From JAGDZR01 sp049115695 (GTDB lineage: Bacteria > Bacteroidota > Bacteroidia > Cytophagales > Cyclobacteriaceae), in NCBI GenBank assembly GCA_049115695.1, contig JAGDZR010000003.1, forward strand, positions 310,001 through 374,000: a DNA stretch of 64,000 nucleotides, read 5' to 3'. Position 1 is the first letter of the stretch. Each line of letters starts with the position of its first letter. Of the stretch, positions 35,960 through 45,300 are shown one piece after another. Below the pieces are notes generated by a model that saw only the letters and a program-made list of their open reading frames with translations, had not been told where the DNA came from and made no database searches. The translations under genes and the position numbers were made by a program.

Positions 35960-38900
35960 TTATTCGAAATAATCAGAGGGCTGCTTGCCAAATCGCTCCT
36001 TGTAACATCTGGTGAAATAACTAATATAGTTGAAGCCAACAGCATACGATACTTCTGATACTGTTTGATAAGCTCTATTTTCAAGCATCGTCCGAGCCTT
36101 TCGGAGGCGGTACTCTCTTATATACATCATTACGGAGAGCCCTGTGTTTGCCTTTATTTTTCTGTATACGGACCGTTTACTTTGTGCCAGTGCATCTGCC
36201 AGGTCTTCTCCTGTGATCTCTTCTTTAATATGCGATTCAATGTAGTCATCGATTTGCTGCTGTAATGTGGAAGGAAAATCACTCCATTCTATGGAATCTA
36301 TTGATTGCTCATCGACATATTCCTGGCGCTGCTCCTTCATTTGAAGCAAGTTCTTGATCCTTACAAGCAGTTCTTGTGCATTGAAGGGTTTAAAAAGATA
36401 ATCATTGACGCCCAGGTTGAGGACATTGATTTTGTCTTGCTCGCGTGCTCTTGCTGTGAGGAAGATGATTGGCAGATGGGCAAATCCTTCCATCTTCTTG
36501 ATCTCTGTGGTCATTTCATATCCGTCCATGATTGGCATGAGATAGTCGGTGATGATTAGGTCCGGTTTATGTTGTTTGAGAAAATCTAGTCCTTGCTGAC
36601 CATTTCCGGCAGTGGAAATTTGATAGTCATTTCCTAGTGTCTCCACGATGAACTTGCTCATTTCTTGATTGTCTTCAACAATTAAAATATGAGGATTACC
36701 ATTGGCATCTTGTAATTCAGGTCCAGAAGGAGATTTCTCAATATCCTCATGCAATGGGTATTTGTCACTCAGATCTTTGGCTGACTTGATCTCCGATTCA
36801 ACTATTTGGTTAGGCGTAAGGTGATCACGACCTTTTAAAAAACCAACAGAAAAGGTTGTGCCTTTACCGATCTCACTGGCTACACTTATCTCGCCCCGAT
36901 GAAGTTCCACCAGTTCTTTGGTAAGCGCGAGTCCAACACCCATTCCCTCTCCACTTTTGATATGGGAACTTTGATAGAACCTATCGAAAACGAAGGCCAC
37001 ATCTTTCTCCTCAATGCCCAATCCATTGTCCTTCACAGAGATGGAAACCTGATCATCTGTTTCGATGATATGAACGTTAATCTCACCACCTTCCGGAGTG
37101 AATTTGTACGCATTGGCCAGGAGGTTGACAAAAATGGTTTCGAACTTTTCTACATCCAGGTAGATGTTGCTTTCAACCTTACTGTTCAGTTGAAAATTGA
37201 TCTCTTTGTCATGGAATCTTGATGTAAAGAAATCGGAAACTTTTGTCAATGCTCTTGTCGGATTGACTAGAGCAGCATACAATTCCATTTTGCCTCCTTC
37301 CAGCTTTGAAATATCAAGAATATTGGAGACCATCTTCATCAGTCGCTCACTATTTCTATAAGAAGTGGAAAGCTTGCTTTTTAGCTCATCTGGTGCTGCT
37401 TTGTCATTCTGCATCAAACGATCGATTGATCCCATAATCAATGTCAATGGTGTTCTGAGCTCGTGCGAAATATTGATGAAGAAGCGATTCTTCAGGTCAT
37501 CCATCTGAACCAGTTGATTGTGCTGTTGTTCCAGCTCAACTTTTTGTTCTTGAATTTCATAAGTGCGTTCCTGAACGATCGACTCAAGTTTCCTTTTTTC
37601 CCTCACTAGCCTTCTGGAATTAAGCTTGAGCAATAACCAAAGGAATGCAAGAAAGAATACTGTATACAAGGCATATGCCCAAATGGTAAAATACCAAGGA
37701 GTAGCAACAACAAATCTTACAATGGATGGAGTGGCTTCAATCCCATTGGCATTTTTGGCCGCAACCTCAAATGTGTAAGCACCATGACTAAGGTTCGTAA
37801 AGTCTTTAGTGTTTTCACCAGACCAATCTGACCAGTCATTGCCATTAAGTTTCCATCTATATTGCGTCTCATTTTCATCCTGATAGTAAGCTGCTGCGAA
37901 CCCTATTCTCATAGCGTTATCATCATGAGCAAATGTGATCTCTGGCACTTGCCCAAATCCTCCGAAGTAAGCAGAGTCCAAACTAGATAGAGACGAGATC
38001 AGTGTGATGTTCATCCCAAATTTGGGTTTGATCTCAGGATGTCTTGGGTCAATATGCAGTACAGGACCGAATAAGGGAGCAAAGAAGTTTAGTGAATCCA
38101 GCGCATGAATGTCCATGAGTTCGTGCTTCTGAACCTTGGCAGGAGGGAATACCCGTTTCTTAAAGCCATCATTTGTTTTTCGCAATTGATAGATACGATC
38201 CGTGTAATAGTAGATATCGCTATCGGGACTTTCGCTCATTCGGTTGATATCTTTCTCATTCGCCATGTCAAGCAAGCCCTCATCTTTTCTAAACTGATCC
38301 TTGATAGGATCATAAACATAAGCACCTGCTTTGGTTCCAATGTAGATCGAGTCGGCTAACCGGAAAACAAAATTATTTTGATTCGAAGGGAGACCGTCAT
38401 CAGCGCCATAATTCTTTTCAGAAACAACGCGTGAGGTTTCCCAATCATAAGTGATTTTGAAAAGACCTTCGTTGCGGTTACTTACCCAAAAATCATCGCC
38501 TTCGCCTGGTTCCATAAACTCAGCAACTGAAAAGGACGAATTAAATTTTCCAGCAACTTCCCACGTATTCCCATTCTTTCTCAGATGCATGATCTGGCCA
38601 ATCGCTGATCCGAGCATCAAATCATCCGACCGTAGGTCTTTGAAACCCATCCAAAAAATTCCTTCTTCGGTTCCTGGAATGGGTACAAGTTCATCGTTTC
38701 TTAATACCAGTGTACTCTGTTGAGTCACAAAAACGAGATCTTTAGATGTTTCTATGATTTTATCTCCAAAAAAACCACTCAACTGCTCTGGTCGCTTTGT
38801 ATTCATTGGATTTAGCAAATCCTCCCATTTATAGCGAAAGATTCCGTCGTACGAGGACAAGTACAGGTACTCGTTGTGCCTATGGATGCTTCTGACAGCC

Positions 38901-39940
38901 TCGACAGCCCCTTCTACCAATAGGGAACTCTGCAGAGTGCCGATTGAAGAGAATACTTCTGCTTTGACAATACCATTATTGGTGCCAATCCAAAGCACTC
39001 CATTTTGGTCTACACCTGAGCTAAGTACAAGGTCTGTAGGTAATCCATGGGTTTCAGTTAATAGCTTGACAGGATTGCCTTCAAGGTCCGTAATCAAAAA
39101 ACCAGCGAACGACGAGATTGCAATGTACTTACCTTGCATTAGATCTATTGCGTAGGGATTACTTTCTTCAAGAAAACGTCGGACATCTGGGTGAATTTGG
39201 ATTGGTGTTTCTGAATGAAATTCAAAAAATCCTTTCTTCGAAACCAAAATGCAGCGTTGTTCATTGATCTCCACAGAATGGATCTTCCCTCCTTCAAACT
39301 GAATTTTAGAAGGACCTATTAGCTGCCATTTTCCTGATGAAAGCAGGTAGGTGCTGTCCGGCAAGATGGAGTAAACCTGCTGGTTAATCACTCGAGTTCT
39401 ATGATTGGCATATGGAGTTTCGATCACCACCACATCCTTGCTCTTGTGATCAACGGAAAAGACTAAATCTGTCGCCATGAATAAGATTTGATTCCCATTG
39501 CTCGTTGCTTTAGAACAGGTGTAACTTTTATTTACTCTGTCGCCTATCTTGTCCTTTAGAGAAATGAATCCTAATTGGCCATTGGCTTGGGTGGTCAGGT
39601 AACCAAATTCATTCACACCACCGACGTAAACGGTTCCGTCAGGAGCCTTAGCAAGGCTGTACGTACCGGTGTTATTGGGCAAAGGAAGCTGTGTCCAACC
39701 AGCACCGTCATACACCAAAATGCCTTCAAAGTTGGCAAAGTAAACTTTGCCATCGTGTCCAGCTAGTATGTCAAAGTTTTGACTACCAAAATCATAATCA
39801 GTAGAACCGTAAACTTCCATGAATGGATAGCCAAAGGTCTTGATTTTTGGCGATGATTTATCTGGTTGAGCGCTTAGTCCAAGTGGGATAATGAGCGCCC
39901 AAAAAAGGATTAAAAAAGGCTGGTTGGTCATTATGGGCAT
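35960..39940 (-). CDS. Hybrid two-component regulator of HTCS type (copy 2)
   Basis: Same architecture and exactly the same length (1326) as the downstream copy: signal peptide to about residue 24, propeller sensor (about 35 to 650), Y_Y_Y (about 690 to 745), membrane helix (about 752 to 772), HisKA H826 (NISHELRTPL), HATPase (NAYKF, GVGLALTKEL), receiver D1132 (TDYLMPIMDG) and AraC HTH at the C-terminus (YKERFGKQPSDYFE). The kinase and DNA-binding parts are far more similar between the copies than the propellers, as expected if they sense different ligands. An ATG three codons later (39931) is also possible. It is divergent from tail-collar gene A, with paired direct repeats in the 202-base gap, making it the best candidate regulator of that block. 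Confidence 0.93.
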   Translation of the reverse strand: MPIMTNQPFLILFWALIIPLGLSAQPDKSSPKIKTFGYPFMEVYGSTDYDFGSQNFDILAGHDGKVYFANFEGILVYDGAGWTQLPLPNNTGTYSLAKAPDGTVYVGGVNEFGYLTTQANGQLGFISLKDKIGDRVNKSYTCSKATSNGNQILFMATDLVFSVDHKSKDVVVIETPYANHRTRVINQQVYSILPDSTYLLSSGKWQLIGPSKIQFEGGKIHSVEINEQRCILVSKKGFFEFHSETPIQIHPDVRRFLEESNPYAIDLMQGKYIAISSFAGFLITDLEGNPVKLLTETHGLPTDLVLSSGVDQNGVLWIGTNNGIVKAEVFSSIGTLQSSLLVEGAVEAVRSIHRHNEYLYLSSYDGIFRYKWEDLLNPMNTKRPEQLSGFFGDKIIETSKDLVFVTQQSTLVLRNDELVPIPGTEEGIFWMGFKDLRSDDLMLGSAIGQIMHLRKNGNTWEVAGKFNSSFSVAEFMEPGEGDDFWVSNRNEGLFKITYDWETSRVVSEKNYGADDGLPSNQNNFVFRLADSIYIGTKAGAYVYDPIKDQFRKDEGLLDMANEKDINRMSESPDSDIYYYTDRIYQLRKTNDGFKKRVFPPAKVQKHELMDIHALDSLNFFAPLFGPVLHIDPRHPEIKPKFGMNITLISSLSSLDSAYFGGFGQVPEITFAHDDNAMRIGFAAAYYQDENETQYRWKLNGNDWSDWSGENTKDFTNLSHGAYTFEVAAKNANGIEATPSIVRFVVATPWYFTIWAYALYTVFFLAFLWLLLKLNSRRLVREKRKLESIVQERTYEIQEQKVELEQQHNQLVQMDDLKNRFFINISHELRTPLTLIMGSIDRLMQNDKAAPDELKSKLSTSYRNSERLMKMVSNILDISKLEGGKMELYAALVNPTRALTKVSDFFTSRFHDKEINFQLNSKVESNIYLDVEKFETIFVNLLANAYKFTPEGGEINVHIIETDDQVSISVKDNGLGIEEKDVAFVFDRFYQSSHIKSGEGMGVGLALTKELVELHRGEISVASEIGKGTTFSVGFLKGRDHLTPNQIVESEIKSAKDLSDKYPLHEDIEKSPSGPELQDANGNPHILIVEDNQEMSKFIVETLGNDYQISTAGNGQQGLDFLKQHKPDLIITDYLMPIMDGYEMTTEIKKMEGFAHLPIIFLTARAREQDKINVLNLGVNDYLFKPFNAQELLVRIKNLLQMKEQRQEYVDEQSIDSIEWSDFPSTLQQQIDDYIESHIKEEITGEDLADALAQSKRSVYRKIKANTGLSVMMYIREYRLRKARTMLENRAYQTVSEVSYAVGFNYISYFTRCYKERFGKQPSDYFE

Positions 39941-40035
39941 GAATATAATACCAAATAAACATTAGCTCCAAAATAATTGATGAACCAGACATTTTTTGCA
40001 GTCAATTCATCCAATCAAACGAATTAGAATGCATT

Positions 40036-40075
40036 TTGGCGGTCTCGTTTAAACATTGGCAGTCTCATCTTAACA
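40036..40075 (+). promoter_or_regulatory. Operator A: two phased 20-bp direct repeats upstream of tail-collar gene A
   Basis: Unit 1 is TTGGCGGTCTCGTTTAAACA (40036-40055) and unit 2 is TTGGCAGTCTCATCTTAACA (40056-40075); 16 of 20 positions agree and the period is exactly 20 bases. The array ends 67 bases before the ATG at 40143 and lies between divergent HTCS and collar genes. Direct repeats of about two helical turns are what a dimer of AraC-type HTH domains would be expected to bind (inference). Confidence 0.7.
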
Positions 40076-40097
40076 GTAAAATCAACAGGTAATGAGC

Positions 40098-40126
40098 TTT
40101 GAGTATTGAATAAATACTGTAGCAAA
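40098..40126 (+). promoter_or_regulatory. Promoter-like conserved element upstream of tail-collar gene A
   Basis: TTTGAGT, 11 bases, then ACTGTAGCAAA (40116-40126). The ACTGTAGCAAA block begins 27 bases before the start codon, exactly as it does upstream of gene B. It lacks the standard TAnnTTTG box, as expected for an activator-dependent promoter (inference). Confidence 0.5.
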
Positions 40127-40142
40127 CACAAAACTTATTGCC

Positions 40143-41057
40143 ATGAAAAAACAATGCAAAACACAGATGCTCTTGTTCGGGATTTGCGCCTTCCTGTCTA
40201 CCTCGTTTGCCTTCGGCCAAAACGAACAAAAGGGATTCAGTTTTCAAGGATATGCAAGAGACTTTAGCGGTGCTGCTTATAGCAGTACCAACATAACCAC
40301 ACAGTTTTCTATTTACCCTGAGGGTGAATCAATAGAGTACAGTGAAGAGCACCCACTAACGACAGATTCTTATGGAGTATTCTTTGCTGAAGTGGGTAGC
40401 ATCACACCTGTAGACTTTGCCGCAATCAATTTCTCGTCAAAGAAGTATTTCATGAAAGTAGAGGTTAAAGTATCTGGAGGTGACTATGTGACCATATCTG
40501 AGACAGAATTGTTGGCAGTTCCCTACGCGAAAGCTTCTGAAATATCTGTTCGATCGCAAACTTCGAGTAGTGCAGATAATGGTGTACCTCCCGGAACTAT
40601 TCTTCCATTTGGAGGGCCAGTAGGGAACATTCCTACAGGTTATTTACCATGTAATGGAAGTATTGTGACAGAAGCTGACTATCCAGACCTTTACGATGCA
40701 ATTGGTGATTCCTGGGGAGGTGATGGAGGCACTAATTTTAATCTACCTGATTTTCAAGGTCGATTTATGAGGGGATTTGACAATGCCGCTGGGAATGACC
40801 CTGATGCTGCCTCTCGTTTTGCACTGCAGGCAGGAGGCAATACTGGTGATGCCGTAGGATCATATCAGGGGGATGAGTTAATGAGTCATAATCACATAAT
40901 GGGTCAAAGCATGGAAACTAATGCAATTAACGGCGGAGGTGGTCAATTCTACAATCAGCTTCACCCTGCGTCTGTGCAAAATGCATCTACCAGTTTAGTA
41001 GGAGGATCTGAAACAAGACCAATCAATGCAAGTGTCCTTTTCATGATCAAATACTGA
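40143..41057 (+). CDS. Exported phage-tail-collar domain protein (copy A)
   Basis: The 304 residues start with a signal peptide (MLLFGICAFLSTSFAFGQ). Residues about 27 to 135 form a beta-sandwich common at the N-terminus of Bacteroidota surface proteins (GFSFQGYARDFSGAAYSS, ending LLAVPYAKA). Residues about 150 to 304 form a phage tail-collar domain (PPGTILPFGG, GYLPCNGSIV, GDSWGGDGGTNFNLPDFQGRFMRG, and final ETRPINASVLFMIKY). Tail-collar folds form the trimeric tips of tail fibres; in a chromosomal exported protein they probably bind a surface or glycan. No other phage genes are present. No T9SS domain is visible. It is paralogous to the next gene. Confidence 0.85.
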   Translation: MKKQCKTQMLLFGICAFLSTSFAFGQNEQKGFSFQGYARDFSGAAYSSTNITTQFSIYPEGESIEYSEEHPLTTDSYGVFFAEVGSITPVDFAAINFSSKKYFMKVEVKVSGGDYVTISETELLAVPYAKASEISVRSQTSSSADNGVPPGTILPFGGPVGNIPTGYLPCNGSIVTEADYPDLYDAIGDSWGGDGGTNFNLPDFQGRFMRGFDNAAGNDPDAASRFALQAGGNTGDAVGSYQGDELMSHNHIMGQSMETNAINGGGGQFYNQLHPASVQNASTSLVGGSETRPINASVLFMIKY

Positions 41058-41206
41058 TCATAAATGCTCATTTGCCACCCACATATTTTCACTAAGTCGA
41101 CTGTCTATTCGACCATGGAAAGGATACATCTTCTTGCGTCAATGGAAGACCGTCTTGCCAGGCAAAAGATTGATTTATTGCATCAAATCAATGATTTATA
41201 CACAGA

Positions 41207-41246
41207 TTGGCCATCCAGTATCAACATTGGCCAACCAGTATTAACA
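41207..41246 (+). promoter_or_regulatory. Operator B: two phased 20-bp direct repeats upstream of tail-collar gene B
   Basis: Unit 1 is TTGGCCATCCAGTATCAACA (41207-41226) and unit 2 is TTGGCCAACCAGTATTAACA (41227-41246); 18 of 20 positions agree and the period is exactly 20 bases. With operator A the shared consensus is TTGGCnnnCnnnTnTnAACA. The array ends 69 bases before the ATG at 41316. The middle bases differ systematically from operator A, which may tune affinity or assign each site to a different paralogous regulator. Confidence 0.7.
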
Positions 41247-41268
41247 GAGATTTTCACGGTTTTGGAGT

Positions 41269-41299
41269 TTTGGTTATTCATTGAAATAACTGTAGCAAA
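41269..41299 (+). promoter_or_regulatory. Promoter-like conserved element upstream of tail-collar gene B
   Basis: TTTGGT (41269-41274), then ACTGTAGCAAA at 41289-41299, 27 bases before the start codon, matching the element of gene A in sequence and distance. Confidence 0.45.
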
Positions 41300-41315
41300 T
41301 CAAAATATCGAAACC

Positions 41316-42230
41316 ATGAAAACGCAAAATCTATCAAGTGTTGTAGGACTATTCATCTGTCTCCTATTCATCTCTAAACTGGCGCACGCACAGAACGAAC
41401 AAAAAGGCTTTAGCTTCCAGGGCTATGCACGTGACTTTAGTGGAGCGGCGTATAGCAGCTCAAATATTACTGCTCAATTCTCTATCTATCCTGAGGGTGA
41501 ATCGGTAGAATATTCTGAAGAACAAGCGTTGACCACAGATGCATATGGAGTATTCAGTGCTGAAATAGGTACGGAAACACCAGTAGATTTTGCAGCCATA
41601 GATTTCTCCTCAAAAAAGTACTTTATGCAAGTTGAGGTGAAAGTATCAGGTGGTGACTATGTAGAAATCAGTAACACCGAACTACTGTCCGTGCCTTATG
41701 CCAAGTCTGCGGATAAAGCTGTGCTGGCAACAGACGCCATCAGTGCCAATAACGGAAACCCTCCCGGAGTAATACTACCGTTTGCTGGAGCTCTTGGTAA
41801 CATGCCTACCGGATACCTGGCCTGTGATGGCACATCAGTGCTAGTAGCTGACTACCCTGAACTCTATGCAGCAATTGGAGATGCCTGGGGTGGCGATGGA
41901 GGTACCAACTTCAACTTACCTGACCTAAGGGGACAATTTATGAGAGGCTTGGACAATGGCGCTGGAGTCGACCCGGATGCGGCTACCAGAACCGCGCTCA
42001 ATGGAGGCAATATAGGTGATGCTGTAGGTTCATATCAAGCTGACACATTACAATCTCATGATCACCGACAAAAATCGTCAGGTGGTGAAGGAGCCAACAT
42101 AGGGTACGTCCATGTCGCTACCCAGAATTGGGAATATGAAAACCTCGATACCGAGCATAGGACTGATGCTACCGGAGCTACTGAAACACGACCAGTAAAT
42201 GCCTACGTCCTCTTCATGATCAAATACTGA
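41316..42230 (+). CDS. Exported phage-tail-collar domain protein (copy B)
   Basis: Counted from the ATG at 41316 the product is 304 residues, the same as copy A, with signal peptide LFICLLFISKLAHAQ. The N-terminal sandwich is nearly identical to copy A (both begin NEQKGFSFQGYARDF) and the collar core is conserved (GDAWGGDGGTNFNLPDL). The stretch between the SHDH motif and ETRPVNAYVLFMIKY is unrelated to copy A. The open frame continues 84 codons upstream, but those residues are not conserved, contain no signal peptide, and read straight through operator B, so the internal start is chosen. The giant surface-protein gene follows 94 bases later and may be co-transcribed. Confidence 0.85.
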   Translation: MKTQNLSSVVGLFICLLFISKLAHAQNEQKGFSFQGYARDFSGAAYSSSNITAQFSIYPEGESVEYSEEQALTTDAYGVFSAEIGTETPVDFAAIDFSSKKYFMQVEVKVSGGDYVEISNTELLSVPYAKSADKAVLATDAISANNGNPPGVILPFAGALGNMPTGYLACDGTSVLVADYPELYAAIGDAWGGDGGTNFNLPDLRGQFMRGLDNGAGVDPDAATRTALNGGNIGDAVGSYQADTLQSHDHRQKSSGGEGANIGYVHVATQNWEYENLDTEHRTDATGATETRPVNAYVLFMIKY

Positions 42231-42324
42231 TCCTGAGTAACAATAATTGATTTGAAAGAATCATAGTGACATCAATAAAGCATAACACCAGCGCTAAACC
42301 GCTTGTGTCTAAACATTGAAACAC

Positions 42325-45300
42325 ATGAAAAAAATATACCTAATACTTGGTTGGTTACTGCTCAGTAGTACGCTAATCGCACAGAGCACCATCGGAACCT
42401 TTGGTTACCTCGGAGGTCAGCGTAACGCTCGCTTGAGTGCGGACGACTCGGTTACCATCAATTTCTCTGGTGGTGACGTGATCGCTCCAGGTCAATTTCA
42501 AACTTTGCTACAGGATCAAGTTGAAATGATTGCTGGATTTCCAGGAATGGTTTCATACTTCCCGTTAGTCTTTGATCAGGAGTTGTTCATCTCAAAGGGC
42601 TATTATTCTGATTACGTCCAGCTTCAGTGGAACATTGTCTCCCAGCAGGATCGCATTTCAAGAATTAAGATTTTCAGAAAGCCGCTTGAATCCAGCGCTG
42701 ATTCTGTTTTGGTAGCCACTATTGCGGCTGACAATTTCACCTATCGTGATGAATACGCCGAGAAAGGTGAACTATACAAATACACGCTCTTCGCGGAAGG
42801 CATTGCGGATGAGCTACGCATCCCATTTATCAATATTATCGAGGGGGTTGGTTTTGCATTCCCCTTTGGTACTGCTGCAGGCCGTATCACCTATTCGGGT
42901 GGTACGGCAGTAGCCGGAGTTCAAGTATTAGCTGAAACAGATGGCAACTTGAGCGGAAAGAGCATAACCCTCAATGGTACAGATGCTTATCTGTCCATAG
43001 AGCATCAAGCAGATCATGATGAGATGATCCTTGAAAATGGATTTACCATTCAGCAATGGGTAAAGTATGAGGGGTCATCTAATAAAGGTGCACTCTTTAG
43101 TAAAGGACCTCAATATGAGTTAACATATGAACCTGGCACACTTAGTTTTATGGTAGGTGATGTCACATTGGATATGCCATACAATCATCCGGTAGATAGT
43201 TTTTTTCATGTTTCAGCTATCTATGATGCTGCCTATGGCCTCAAGCTTTATGTTCATAAAAATGATCAACTACTGGACTCTGCCATTCTACCTGGAAGTC
43301 CCACACTTTCCGGAAATAGAGACTATCTACTTTTTGGAAGAAGTAGCGATGAAATCAATTACTTCCCAGGAGTCATTGATGAACTAAGAGTTTGGAATGC
43401 TCCTTTGACTTATGATGACGTCCTAGGGAATTTCTCAAGATATCTCACGGGTTCAGAAGCGCATCTTTCAGGTTATTGGAAATTAAATTCTGGTTCTGGA
43501 AATGGTTTTTACGACTTCTCCAGAACCGGCTATGAGTTCAATGAAAATCATGGATCTGTAAGACGAGGAAATTGGGAGGAAGATATCCCTAACCAAAGTC
43601 AATTGGCTTACAGAGGTGTAACCGACGAACATGGCAACTATGTTGTTCGAGGCTTTCCTTATGAAACAGCCGGATCACAATACACCTTCACTCCTCTTTT
43701 CGGAGTTCATGAGTTTGAGCCTACACAGCAACTAAGATTTGTGGGGGACGGTTCTTCTATCCACAATGGATTGGACTTTGAAGATGTTTCTTCATTTCCT
43801 GTAACAGGTACAGTTAAGTATCGACATTCAGCATTCCCTGTGGAAGGGATTTCAGTACTCATTGATGGGCAGGCCGCCATAGACGAAGAAGGAAACCTTA
43901 TCACAACTGACAACCTGGGCAAATTCACCATTGATGTCCCCATTGGACAACACAGCCTTAAATTGAGCAAGAACGGTCATGTTTTTGAACAAGAAGGCCG
44001 CTTTCCACCCAGGAACGCCGAAGGTGAAATTGTAACTTATGACTTTCAGCAGCCTTTATCAGGACTAGAATTCATTGATAGTACGGTTGTGAAGCTGGTT
44101 GGTAAAGTGGTTGGTGGACCTACTGAGGCGGGCAAACCTCTTGGGTTTGGCTTATCTAATAACAACATAGGTGATGCAGAGATTTCCTTAAGAGCAGAGA
44201 AGCCATGGGATATCAGTGTCAGTGATAGCACAGAAATCTATGCTGAGAGGGACATTGATTCACGAACACGGTTTTTCAATAGAGATATAACCATCCTCCC
44301 AGATGTCAACACCGGTGAATTTGTAGCATATCTGCCCCCTGAAAAATATACTGTATCAAGTGTTTCTGCAGGTGATTATACATTCGGAGATGAGCATCAT
44401 GTGACCATCAATTTGGAGCAATCCTTGAATCAAACTGAATCAAATGAGGAAATCATTGGAGGCGAATTGGAGAATGGAGATGAATTGCCAGGCTACTCTC
44501 CCATCGATTCCAGCCAATATGATTTTTTCAAAACCCAGATCAATGCCGACACTACATTTTTTATTGGAGGTAAAAACTTCACTTTCGAAAAGAAAAAGGA
44601 CTTTATACTACGCGTAACACCGGAAATCGATGTGTTAAACAATGATGGGTTGGCTCTGTTTGGAGAATCTACCTACGCATATGAAGATGAAATTAGAGAA
44701 GATGACATTGAGCTAATTAATGCAAGTAATGAATATACGTTTGGACATCCTGTTTTCTTCCAGCAGAGTCGATATCAAATGAAAATCAGTGTCTTTGAAG
44801 AATACACCAACGCTGATGACGGAGGTGCGGTTGATCGAGTTCCAGTTAAAGATGGTAGAATCGAAATAGTTAATGATTTTGCCATTGATACTGATCTTCA
44901 AACGCTGGAATTAGACGACAAAGGAAAAGCTACTTACACATTCGGTGGCGGATTTCCTGAATTGAACAAGAATGTAACTGACGGAACTCTGAGCTTTACT
45001 CGTCCATTCTCTTTAACAGCAGTAACAGGCCAAAATGGGACCATTCGCACTACATGGCGAGAAGCTGACCCGCTGAGAGGGATTGTTTTTGGAGGAGTAC
45101 CACAGGGTAATGATTTTGTCACCACAGGTCCTAATCAGATAATGACCATACTTAGAGATCCGCCGGGATCGGAAAGCCATGCCTACCTGGAAAAGGGAAT
45201 GTCTACAACCTCTACTACAAGTTGGAGCTCTGACAAAACCGAAACCAGCTCAGCAAATCTAAAGTTGTCATTAGGCGGTAAGATTAAGACCTGGGCGGGT

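Noticed and set aside
41064..41315. 84-codon N-terminal extension of tail-collar copy B
   Set aside because: Reads through the operator repeats, has no counterpart in copy A and precedes a perfect signal peptide.
40900..42200. Diversity-generating retroelement target
   Set aside because: The diverging tips suggested it, but there is no reverse transcriptase and no template repeat in the window.
40143..42230. Prophage remnant
   Set aside because: Only the collar domain is phage-like; both proteins have export signals and there are no capsid, terminase or integrase genes.
42316..42324. TTG start of the giant gene
   Set aside because: An ATG three codons later begins the signal peptide directly.
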